From an uncultured Psychrosphaera sp. (GTDB lineage Bacteria > Pseudomonadota > Gammaproteobacteria > Enterobacterales > Alteromonadaceae), in contig NZ_CANMSK010000009.1 in NCBI RefSeq assembly GCF_947500655.1, forward strand, positions 1 to 64,000: a stretch of 64,000 bases of DNA. Direction: 5' to 3'. This document shows, piece after piece, positions 1-7,241 of this stretch. Position numbers and translations under genes: made by a program. Every line of letters starts with the position of its first letter. The stretch's first letter is position 1. The notes under the pieces were generated by a model that was not told the origin of the DNA, did not search any database, and saw nothing but the letters and a program-made list of their open reading frames with translations.

Positions 1-68
1 AAAAAATAACTATTAAAGGCTTAAAAGATTAAGAGGGATCAGTGTTTTTAACTTGACGTGGGGAGTCA

Positions 69-168
69 TACCAACGCTCTGTTAATGGGCAAAATATAGT
101 TGGCTAGAATAAGCGACGACGAAGCAAAAACCAACTGTATTTGTTCCTTGTTAAACAGCTCATTAGGT
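69..168 (-). other. attC-like recombination site (candidate)
   Basis: Read on the minus strand, just after the end of the AbiU2-like gene, this 100-bp stretch folds into an imperfect hairpin with two boxes on each side. The outer boxes are ACCTAAT (162-168) and GTTGGTA (69-75). After 3-nt spacers the inner boxes are CTGTTTAA (151-158) and TTAACAG (79-85). One inner box has an extra base, as the extrahelical base in attC sites. A further paired stem is formed by 131-142 and 92-103. Integron attC sites have this R''-L''-L'-R' plan and a length of about 57-141 bp. The outer boxes match the RYYYAAC/GTTRRRY consensus only in part, and no integron integrase is in the window. A simple stem-loop is the alternative. 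Confidence 0.35.
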
Positions 169-726
169 TTCACCACGCATAAATTGTGTCATAAATGCAT
201 CAACATCATTTTGAACAAGATCGTCATAAACAAAAGGCTGATTTAATACACTTTGGCTAACAATTTCACAGAACTTATTAAGTGAATTAAAGTAAAAAAT
301 ATCTTCACCTGATTTAAAACTGCCATACTCGCCAACGCCTTCAGTTATTGTTTTTAAATCATTATGTGATAATAATTTATTTCGGGCTTTTTTCACTGAT
401 TTTGAAATGCTTTCCATTTCTTTAACACAAGAACAAAGCTTTGATTTTTCTTCTTCATTCCATCCACCAAACTCGATGATGTAATCTAGTGACAAGTTAA
501 TATTTCCACCTTGTACAGCTGGATCATGTAATTTGGCTAATTGGTGTAACCAACTTTCTTGAAACACTTCTTGAATTCGGTAAAAGAAATGCTCATGCCT
601 TGGTGCTCTGATTTTATTTACATTAGGATTTTCGTCAAAAAGATATTTCCTCATTTGATATGTTTGGAATAACCAATCACAAATTTTGAAAAACTCTTTA
701 ACTACAACTTCTGTATGATGCGACAT
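163..726 (-). CDS. HEPN / AbiU2-like domain protein
   Basis: A 187-residue, probably cytosolic protein without signal peptide or membrane segment. Near residues 114-121 it has the motif R-N-K-L-L-S-H, an R-x5-H arrangement that fits the Rx4-6H active-site motif of HEPN RNases. The mainly helical, charged sequence and the phrase around 'KARNKLLSHND' resemble the AbiU2 group of HEPN proteins, known from phage-abortive systems. It stands alone: no nucleotidyltransferase (MNT) antitoxin or other partner gene is next to it. The stop codon lies inside the right outer box of an attC-like hairpin, and an 11-bp sequence at the stop recurs inverted just upstream of the start. That makes a mobile single-gene cassette plausible. 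RNase or defence function is inferred from the motif only. Confidence 0.6.
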   Translation of the reverse strand: MSHHTEVVVKEFFKICDWLFQTYQMRKYLFDENPNVNKIRAPRHEHFFYRIQEVFQESWLHQLAKLHDPAVQGGNINLSLDYIIEFGGWNEEEKSKLCSCVKEMESISKSVKKARNKLLSHNDLKTITEGVGEYGSFKSGEDIFYFNSLNKFCEIVSQSVLNQPFVYDDLVQNDVDAFMTQFMRGET

Positions 727-728
727 CC

Positions 729-740
729 GTGAAACCTAAC
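729..740 (-). repeat. 11-bp inverted repeat arm / GTTAGGT core-like box
   Basis: GTGAAACCTAA at 729-739 is the exact reverse complement of TTAGGTTTCAC at 163-173, so perfect 11-bp inverted arms bracket the AbiU2-like gene. On the minus strand the right arm reads GTTAGGT (734-740), matching the GTTRRRY core of integron cassette boundaries. The 5' core and 3' inverse core of one cassette are expected to be complementary. The same words also recur in the degenerate repeats to the right (GTGAAACCT near 1172, GCGAAACCTGACAATTCAT near 1518), so membership of that repeat family is the alternative. Confidence 0.5.
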
Positions 741-750
741 AATTTATTGG

Positions 751-798
751 GGGGAAGTTTCTCGTTTTTCTGCCAAAGTACTTTCCCCTTTTTATTCT
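751..798 (+). terminator. terminator-like hairpin
   Basis: GGGGAAGT (751-758) can pair with ACTTTCCCC (780-788), followed by a T-rich run to about 798. No plus-strand gene ends just before it. It may be part of the repeat/cassette boundary structure rather than a working terminator. Confidence 0.3.
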
Positions 799-1039
799 TG
801 TCACATTATTAGCAAAACTCATAACTGTTTACTAGCTCTTTATTAATAAGATTATTCACAAACACAGTGAGTGAAAAAGAAGCAATCATCTGCTTTGACA
901 TCACTCCCAAGGAAACCTTAATTTATATACTAAATATAGAAAAGTTTGCTTTTGCTTTTGCTTTTGAGTCTCCATCCAAACATTCCTGAAATAAAATAAG
1001 TTTTTCAAAGTATGAGACAGGACGTCGAGTAAGGGATGG

Positions 1040-1545
1040 TGTTCAGGGACGAATTTACATCCCGTCTTTGCAAGCAAAGCTTAGTTTTATTGAAGATTAG
1101 AATGTTTGTTAGGAGCGGCCTTTTTCGCCTACCTTTTTTGGCTGTTGAAAAAAGGTATGGTCGCCGTCAAGGTGAAACCTTAGAGTTCATATAAATACGA
1201 TGACAAAGTTAATACGGCAAATAGATAATTAAACATGTGCCTTTTTGACTGTTGAATGAAGATATTTTTCACATCATGGATGATGGGATGTCATCAAGAC
1301 ATGGATGTTTTATTAGATGACCAAAGGACGAATTTACATCCCGTCTTTGCAAACAAAACTTAATTTTATAGAAGATAATAATATTGGTTGGAAGCGGCGC
1401 ACTATTTCATTATAAGAGCGGGTTACGTTTTTGGGCTGTTGCAAAAAGGTATAGTTCACATCATGGATGATGGGATGTCATCAATACAGGGATGTATTAT
1501 TGATGACCGCCGAGGGGCGAAACCTGACAATTCATATATATTCTA
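1040..1545. repeat. degenerate, non-coding dispersed-repeat block
   Basis: The stretch 727-1616 has no convincing gene. Inside it several sentences recur with divergence. Block A (GGACGAATTTACATCCCGTC...) is at 1047-1105 and 1326-1384. Block B (GGCTGTTGaaAAAAGGTAT) is near 1140 and 1436, with a more decayed copy near 1234. Block C (TCACATCATGGATGATGGGATGTCATCAA...) is at 1269-1320 and 1456-1507. Block D (GyGAAACCTnA...TTCATATA) is near 1172 and 1518. Copies are in the same orientation but with blocks missing, which suggests old, decaying repeat units. No terminal repeats or transposase remain. Confidence 0.7.
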
Positions 1546-1616
1546 TTTAAAAAAAACGCCAACCTAAACAACACCTCTTTTAAAAGTGCCCTTACTTCAC
1601 GCCTGAAGTGAAAAGG

Positions 1617-2396
1617 CTACTGCCAGTCCCAACTCACATTAGACACCAACAAACACTCGTCACATTTAAAATCAAACAAACCATGTAACGGCTCTTTCTG
1701 ATCATCTTTTGTGAAAAGCCAATCACCATCACAACTTGGGCATAAACGTTGTTGCTCTGCTTCCAAGCTTTCACCACCAACACGATACAAATATTGATAA
1801 ACCGGTATGTTAATTTGTTGTTGAATAGTTTTGGCTATCGCGTTGCCGTTTTGTAATAACTCACTATCGAGCTGGCTTAACTGCTCTATGGCAAAGGGTT
1901 CTATTTCTGTAATTTCATTCATTTGTAATTGGTCGCACGCCGCTTGGCTTTCTTGCCATTTAATTAATGGTTTTCTTACCTGCTCTGGCATTTTGTATAA
2001 CGGTACTGGAGCAAAGTGTTCTAAGCAGCGCAGCGGTGAACAAGACTGTACATAGGTGGAATATAAAACCAGTGCTTTGGGTTGGTCACACGTATCAGAA
2101 AAATCAGACTGGCACTCTAGCCCTTTTAAGGTGAATTTTGGCGTAGACAATCCAAGTTGTTTTAATTGTTCAAAGGCTTTTAGCACAAACTCGTTATTAT
2201 ATTTAACCGCCAACGAGTCTTGTTCTGGGCAAACAAAGGTGATCTCAAACTTGTCGTCAATCAATGTAAGTGGAAACTCTCTTCCGATGATTTGTCCGTT
2301 GTAGCGGTATTGGTCTAATAACATGGAAATGGCTTGTTGGGCTTCATCAAGCTCTATGTCTAATTCACATTCAAAAGACAACTGGCATACGTACAT
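1617..2396 (-). CDS. DUF2310 family zinc-ribbon protein
   Basis: A 259-residue protein that I recognise as the DUF2310 family, described as zinc-ribbon-containing and possibly nucleic-acid binding. The C-terminal part holds two CxxC pairs, CPSC near residue 221 and CDEC near residue 245, which would bind one zinc. The N-terminal two-thirds is an unassigned alpha/beta region starting MYVCQLSFECEL. There is no signal peptide, so it is probably cytosolic. The ATG at 2394-2396 is preceded by AAAAGGATCT, a usable ribosome site. It is divergent from proS with about 190 bp between them. Function is unknown; nucleic-acid binding is only the family guess. Confidence 0.75.
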   Translation of the reverse strand: MYVCQLSFECELDIELDEAQQAISMLLDQYRYNGQIIGREFPLTLIDDKFEITFVCPEQDSLAVKYNNEFVLKAFEQLKQLGLSTPKFTLKGLECQSDFSDTCDQPKALVLYSTYVQSCSPLRCLEHFAPVPLYKMPEQVRKPLIKWQESQAACDQLQMNEITEIEPFAIEQLSQLDSELLQNGNAIAKTIQQQINIPVYQYLYRVGGESLEAEQQRLCPSCDGDWLFTKDDQKEPLHGLFDFKCDECLLVSNVSWDWQ

Positions 2397-2587
2397 CTGG
2401 AGATCCTTTTACTGGGGTTTCACTCAACAAGTTCAATTTTTTAACACAAAGCAGCAAAATAACATGAGTTATTTCATATTAATTGTTTATAACTAAAGGT
2501 TTGATTGCTAAAATCGCCGCCATTCTAGCCTAATTAAAACAATTGATTAGGCATTATTTAATATTTATGTAAACGGATCAAAAAACA

Positions 2588-4321
2588 ATGCGTACTAGCC
2601 AGTATATAATTGCTACTTTAAAAGAAACGCCTTCTGACGCTGAAGTCATTAGCCATCAGCTTATGTTAAGAGCCGGAATGATCCGTCGTCTTGCTTCTGG
2701 TTTATACACTTGGTTGCCGACAGGGTTAAAAGTAGTACGTAAAGTTGAAGCCATTGTTCGTGAAGAAATGGACAAAGCTGGCGCGATTGAAATGTTGATG
2801 CCTGTAGTACAGCCTGCTGATTTGTGGATTGAATCTGGCCGCTGGCAAGAATACGGTCCAGAGTTATTACGTATTAAAGACCGTCAAAATCGTGATTTTG
2901 CCCTTGGTCCAACTCATGAAGAAGTTATTACTGAGTTTGTTCGTAAAGAAATAAACAGCTACAAGCAGTTACCACTTAACTTGTATCAAATTCAAACTAA
3001 ATTTAGAGACGAAGTTCGTCCTCGTTTTGGTGTAATGCGTAGCCGTGAATTCACCATGAAAGACGCTTACTCTTTCCATTTAGACCAAGCGTCTTTACAA
3101 GAAACTTATGACGTTATGTATCAAGCATACTGTAATATCTTTACTCGTTTAGGTTTAGATTTTCGTCCGGTTATTGCTGACACTGGCTCTATTGGTGGTG
3201 ATGCATCTCATGAATTCCATGTACTTGCTGACTCTGGTGAAGACGACATCGCATTCTCTACAGAAAGTGATTACGCTGCGAATATTGAAAAAGCGGAAGC
3301 CTTTGCTCCACAAGAAAAAGCGGATACGCCAACCCAAGAGTTAACATTAACTGACACGCCAAATGCAAAAACCATTGCTGAATTGGTTGAACAATTTAAT
3401 ACGCCAATAGAAAAAACAGTTAAAACATTAATCGTTAAAGCCTCGGCTGAGTGTGTTGCTGACAATGGCGCAGAATACGTTGCGCTAATAGTCCGTGGCG
3501 ACCATGAGCTTAATGAAATAAAAGCTGAGAAGTTAGCTTTTGTTGCTGAGCCGCTAGAAATGGCAACTGATGAAGCGATAAAAGAAGTAATGAAAGCAAG
3601 CCCTGGTTCTTTAGGGCCAATCAACTGCCCTATTCCGGTTATTGTAGACAGAGCGGCTGCGGTTGCTTCTGACTTTAGTGCTGGGGCAAATCAAGACGGT
3701 AAACATTACTTTGGTATTAACTGGGAACGTGATTTACCACTTTCACAGGTTGCAGATATTCGTAACGTAGTTGAAGGCGATGTTAGCCCATGTGGTAAAG
3801 GCACATTAACCATTAAACGTGGTATTGAGGTTGGTCATATATTCCAACTTGGTAATAAATACTCAACGGCGATGAATGCTGGCGTATTAACGGAAAGCGG
3901 TAAACACCAAGTATTAGAAATGGGTTGTTACGGTATTGGTATTACGCGTATTGTTGCTGCTGCAATTGAGCAAAACCACGATAAGTACGGTATTAAATGG
4001 CCACTGGCATTAGCGCCATTTACGGTAGCAATTGTGCCAATGAATATGCATAAGTCTCATCGTATTCCAGATATTGCGCAAAAGATTTACGACGAATTAA
4101 AAGCCGCTGGCATTGAAGTATTATTTGATGACAGAAAAGAGCGTCCTGGTGTTATGTTTAATGACATGGAATTGATGGGTATTCCACACCAAATTGTTAT
4201 TGGTGAACGTAATCTTGATACTGATCAAGTTGAGCATAAAGACCGTAACTCTGGCGAAAAAACACTTTTAGCAATTGACAAAGTAGTTTCGTTTGTTGTG
4301 AATAAAATAAAAAATATTTAA
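2588..4321 (+). CDS. proS: prolyl-tRNA synthetase
   Basis: A 577-residue class II aminoacyl-tRNA synthetase that charges tRNA-Pro with proline in the cytosol. The start [15 protein letters not shown] and the segment with '[13 protein letters not shown]' are hallmarks of bacterial-type ProRS. Residues of the class II core include the 'LGPTHEEV' and '[12 protein letters not shown]' segments (motif 2 region). A long insertion at about residues 224-407 is the editing (INS) domain related to YbaK, which clears mischarged Ala-tRNA-Pro. The anticodon-binding domain forms the last about 100 residues. Length agrees with E. coli ProRS (572). Only 19 bp separate it from hisIE, so the two are probably co-transcribed. 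A stand-alone ybaK paralogue of its editing domain lies at 52748-53215. Confidence 0.97.
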   Translation: MRTSQYIIATLKETPSDAEVISHQLMLRAGMIRRLASGLYTWLPTGLKVVRKVEAIVREEMDKAGAIEMLMPVVQPADLWIESGRWQEYGPELLRIKDRQNRDFALGPTHEEVITEFVRKEINSYKQLPLNLYQIQTKFRDEVRPRFGVMRSREFTMKDAYSFHLDQASLQETYDVMYQAYCNIFTRLGLDFRPVIADTGSIGGDASHEFHVLADSGEDDIAFSTESDYAANIEKAEAFAPQEKADTPTQELTLTDTPNAKTIAELVEQFNTPIEKTVKTLIVKASAECVADNGAEYVALIVRGDHELNEIKAEKLAFVAEPLEMATDEAIKEVMKASPGSLGPINCPIPVIVDRAAAVASDFSAGANQDGKHYFGINWERDLPLSQVADIRNVVEGDVSPCGKGTLTIKRGIEVGHIFQLGNKYSTAMNAGVLTESGKHQVLEMGCYGIGITRIVAAAIEQNHDKYGIKWPLALAPFTVAIVPMNMHKSHRIPDIAQKIYDELKAAGIEVLFDDRKERPGVMFNDMELMGIPHQIVIGERNLDTDQVEHKDRNSGEKTLLAIDKVVSFVVNKIKNI

Positions 4322-4340
4322 TAAGAAAAGTAATTAAATT

Positions 4341-4964
4341 ATGAAGATAAATACAGATAATGTAGCTCAACTAGCTTGGGAAAAAATGGATGGTTTATTG
4401 CCGTGTATCGTACAAGATGCAATTAGCGGTAAAGTCTTAATGCAAGGTTTTATGAATAAAGAAGCCATGAACCATACATTAAACACTAAGCAAGTTACTT
4501 TCTTTAGCCGTAGCAAACAAAGACTGTGGACTAAAGGCGAAGTGTCTAAAAATACGTTAGATTTAGTTGAATTGTCAGCAGATTGTGACGATGACTCAAT
4601 AATTGCTCTGGCAAACCCAAATGGCCCTACGTGCCATACGGGAACAGAGACTTGTTGGCATGACAACACAGCACAACCTGAAATTAGTTTTATTACTGAT
4701 TTAGAGCGTTTAATTGCATCACGTAAAGGCGCGGATCCAAAGTCATCTTATACCGCTTCTTTATACGCCAGCGGTATTAAGCGCATGGCGCAAAAAGTAG
4801 GTGAAGAAGGTGTTGAAACCGCACTTGCTGCCACAGTACAAGATTTGGAAGAGCTTAAAAACGAAAGCGCTGACTTGATTTATCATTTGTTAGTCTTGTT
4901 ACAAGCCTCTGACTTAAGTTTGTCTGATGTGATTGGTGTGTTAAAAGAACGCCATAAAAAATAA
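4341..4964 (+). CDS. hisI: bifunctional phosphoribosyl-AMP cyclohydrolase / phosphoribosyl-ATP pyrophosphatase
   Basis: A 207-residue fused HisIE enzyme carrying out steps 2 and 3 of histidine biosynthesis: removal of pyrophosphate from PR-ATP, then ring opening of PR-AMP. The HisI domain (about 1-115) contains the metal-binding 'SADCDDDS' segment and '[13 protein letters not shown]'. The HisE domain (about 118-207) contains '[14 protein letters not shown]' and '[13 protein letters not shown]'. Size matches the enterobacterial fusion (about 203). In many gammaproteobacteria hisIE ends the hisGDCBHAFI operon; here it follows proS and no other his gene is nearby. A terminator follows at 5037-5069. 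Confidence 0.95.
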   Translation: MKINTDNVAQLAWEKMDGLLPCIVQDAISGKVLMQGFMNKEAMNHTLNTKQVTFFSRSKQRLWTKGEVSKNTLDLVELSADCDDDSIIALANPNGPTCHTGTETCWHDNTAQPEISFITDLERLIASRKGADPKSSYTASLYASGIKRMAQKVGEEGVETALAATVQDLEELKNESADLIYHLLVLLQASDLSLSDVIGVLKERHKK

Positions 4965-5036
4965 GCTGATGCTGGAAAGTTTTAAGGCTTTAAGGCTTTA
5001 AGGCTGTAAAAGAGTTAGACAAAAACAAATAAAAAG

Positions 5037-5069
5037 CCAGTTTTCAGTTAATGGAAACTGGTTTTTTTT
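5037..5069 (+). terminator. Rho-independent terminator after hisIE
   Basis: CCAGTTT (5037-5043) pairs with AAACTGG (5055-5061), followed by eight T. It closes the proS-hisIE unit. Just before it (about 4982-5006) an 8-bp unit, TAAGGCTT, is repeated about three times in tandem. Confidence 0.85.
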
Positions 5070-5121
5070 GATCTTGCTTCATGCTTTTATTTTATGGCCT
5101 TGTGCTTTTATGCTGAGACCG

Positions 5122-6231
5122 CTACTTGGCTTGAGAGCCGACTCCAGAACTACGTAACATGTGTTTTTCACCTACCGCTATTTGACTCATCTTCAATAAC
5201 CTTAGCCAAACACTTTGCTGAATATAATGAACATCGTATTGCTGACACAGTGCTTTAACCTGTGGCTGAATAATCCTATATTGGCGCATAGGTAATTGCG
5301 GAAACAAATGATGCTCTATTTGGTAATTAAGATACATGTGGGATAAATCTATCCACTCGCTGCCAGTGCTGTAATTTGCAGAGCCGTAAATCTGTCGTAA
5401 AAAGTATTGCTCGCCGCCGCGTTCTGTTTTTGGAATATCTTGATAACGGTATAAATCGTCACCCGAATGATTAGGCACAATAATAATAAACGTGTGTAAG
5501 TTATGCAGTAACTCAGCACCTAATCGGCAATAAAACATAGCCCAACCCAGTGAAAAAAAGTACTCAAACAATAAAGGTAAAATAATAAAGTGAACGGTTA
5601 AGTAAGGCAGAAAAAGTTGGAACCACATTACCCTTTGTGACTTCTGCCTGATATCAATAAAGTTAAAAAACGTGATCTCATTCATCCCTCGGCCAAAGGA
5701 TAAGGTTCTTGCTGAGTAATAGGATATTTTCCAAGTGAATGCGAATAACAGTAATATCACGAGCTTTAAAAAAGCAGGAAGCTTCATGTTTGCTAACCAA
5801 TCCAAATTCTCTTCCACCAAGTCCGGATCTTTAACTTCTCCGGTAAAAGAATGATGCAAATAGTTATGCTCATAATTCCACGCTTCTGGTTTTATCCAAT
5901 CAAACCAATCGAGGAGTCTGCGCCAACCAATCGCGTAATGTTTGGAATGAAAGCGTTTGGGAACGCCTTTTATTTTGTTGTAACCGCCATGACCAATATG
6001 ATGCATTAACAACCAGTTGATCATTAACGACCAAGCAATTAATAAACTTGAAGCTATAAACCAATGATAATAACAAGCAGCTAATCCGGCGATAAAAGCC
6101 AGTTTGCCTTGCCAACCTATAAAGCGCATATGCCAATAATCACGTTTACTACTGTTGTCCTGCGCGGCTTTTCCGATTGCTTTTAATTCATTAACAAACT
6201 GAGTTAGGTTTGTTTTTGATAACTGCTCCAC
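5122..6231 (-). CDS. membrane fatty-acid desaturase
   Basis: A 369-residue integral-membrane di-iron desaturase introducing double bonds into acyl chains. The three histidine boxes are visible: HHIGH near residue 77, HNYLHH near residue 124, and QIEHH near residue 308. The Gln in place of the first His of box 3 is typical of the front-end desaturase type. Hydrophobic segments lie around residues 45-75, 155-170 and 195-235. The start is a GTG at 6229-6231, preceded by AAGGA seven bases upstream. No electron-donor gene is adjacent. It would help membrane fluidity in a cold marine setting, which is inference. Substrate position cannot be told from sequence. Confidence 0.85.
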   Translation of the reverse strand: MEQLSKTNLTQFVNELKAIGKAAQDNSSKRDYWHMRFIGWQGKLAFIAGLAACYYHWFIASSLLIAWSLMINWLLMHHIGHGGYNKIKGVPKRFHSKHYAIGWRRLLDWFDWIKPEAWNYEHNYLHHSFTGEVKDPDLVEENLDWLANMKLPAFLKLVILLLFAFTWKISYYSARTLSFGRGMNEITFFNFIDIRQKSQRVMWFQLFLPYLTVHFIILPLLFEYFFSLGWAMFYCRLGAELLHNLHTFIIIVPNHSGDDLYRYQDIPKTERGGEQYFLRQIYGSANYSTGSEWIDLSHMYLNYQIEHHLFPQLPMRQYRIIQPQVKALCQQYDVHYIQQSVWLRLLKMSQIAVGEKHMLRSSGVGSQAK

Positions 6232-6330
6232 TTGACAATCCTTATCTCATTAAAAGTGAATAAAAAGTAAACTACTGTTATATCCTTATGGTTTCATTAA
6301 GTAAATATTAAATGCGGCCTTTATGAAATG

Positions 6331-6372
6331 TACTTTGGGCTGTGGTATATAATTACACACAGCCTCAAAGTA
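6331..6372. repeat. long inverted repeat / hairpin
   Basis: TACTTTGGGCTGTG (6331-6344) pairs with CACAGCCTCAAAGTA (6358-6372) with a single bulge, giving a strong hairpin between the CBM9-like gene and the desaturase. Both flanking genes are on the minus strand. No T-run follows on that strand, so it may protect the 3' end of the upstream mRNA or help termination rather than be a classical terminator. Confidence 0.5.
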
Positions 6373-6398
6373 GTTACATTACTGCTAAACTGTCACTG

Positions 6399-7241
6399 CT
6401 AGTTATTATTTTTTACTGACGGCTTTAACGTCAAAGTAGAAAACACACTAGCGTCGATGTAACCTAAGTTTTTATCGCCATTTACCGCTTCAATTTTGGT
6501 AGAGCCCATAAAGTGTTCTCTTTGTTTACTACCGTCATTGTCACAATACGCCAGCATAAAACCCATTTGCTTATTGGTTTTAAGTTCAACCGGTTTTGCA
6601 TCTGTTGTACCGACTTTAAAACTGTCGTCATATATTTTGATCGCCACTTCCCAAATCAGCTTTTTATGAACAGTACTGTCACGTTGCCAGCGACTTTCTA
6701 TATGATCGTTAAGCAGAATGAAAGGAGCTTGGTTATCAGCTGTTTGCTCACCAATATCCACAGCTTGGTTATCTAATGCCACATGATAGGCAAAAGCATT
6801 GAAGTTAAACTGATGATTTCCACCAGATTTATCTTCATCAATAAAGATCTCTAAACAGTCGTCGTCCCAATATAAATTAAGCGGATTTGGGTATTGGTCA
6901 AACAGTACATCATCAACAATTTCAGCTAATAAATATAACTGACCTTTATCCCATGCAAGTTTAAAGCGACCTGAAAAGTCCTCAGCCGTTGGTACGTTGC
7001 CAATCATGTCATGCGGCATGTCATACCAAGTTGCTTGCTGCCAAACACTCTCGTCAGCTTTACCGTCAATGTTTACAACATTGTTAGTATGCACAGCTAT
7101 AAAGCTTTCTTTTTGACTTTGCTTTTCACTTTGTTTTCCATTTGCTGCGGTACTTGTTTCAGCCACAGCATTGCTTATAAACGCACTGGCTAACATACAT
7201 GCCAAAGCATGTTTTTTTAGTGTTTTGCTGTATTTAGTCAT
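6399..7241 (-). CDS. secreted CBM9-like carbohydrate-binding protein
   Basis: About 280 residues from the ATG at 7239-7241; the frame is open to 7271, but this ATG has AGGAA nine bases upstream and gives a clean signal peptide (MTKYSKTLKK, hydrophobic stretch, cleavage near AVA-ET). The mature part resembles the family 9 carbohydrate-binding fold: 'IDGKADESVW' near the start, then 'GQLYLLAEIVDD' and 'DDDCLEIFID'. It is the last gene of the GPH symporter - GH94/kinase operon; its ATG overlaps the stop of that gene by 8 bp, so translation is coupled. A periplasmic or surface role in holding glucan-derived sugars is inferred. No catalytic domain is visible. Confidence 0.75.
   Translation of the reverse strand: MTKYSKTLKKHALACMLASAFISNAVAETSTAANGKQSEKQSQKESFIAVHTNNVVNIDGKADESVWQQATWYDMPHDMIGNVPTAEDFSGRFKLAWDKGQLYLLAEIVDDVLFDQYPNPLNLYWDDDCLEIFIDEDKSGGNHQFNFNAFAYHVALDNQAVDIGEQTADNQAPFILLNDHIESRWQRDSTVHKKLIWEVAIKIYDDSFKVGTTDAKPVELKTNKQMGFMLAYCDNDGSKQREHFMGSTKIEAVNGDKNLGYIDASVFSTLTLKPSVKNNN

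Noticed and set aside
1..68. Possible gene at the extreme left edge on the minus strand (ATG at 67-69)
   Set aside because: The frame stops after 18 codons and has no ribosome site; nothing can be said about what lies further left.
1831..2304. Plus-strand open frames opposite the DUF2310 gene
   Set aside because: They lie antisense to a recognisable zinc-ribbon family gene, lack ribosome sites and show no family likeness.
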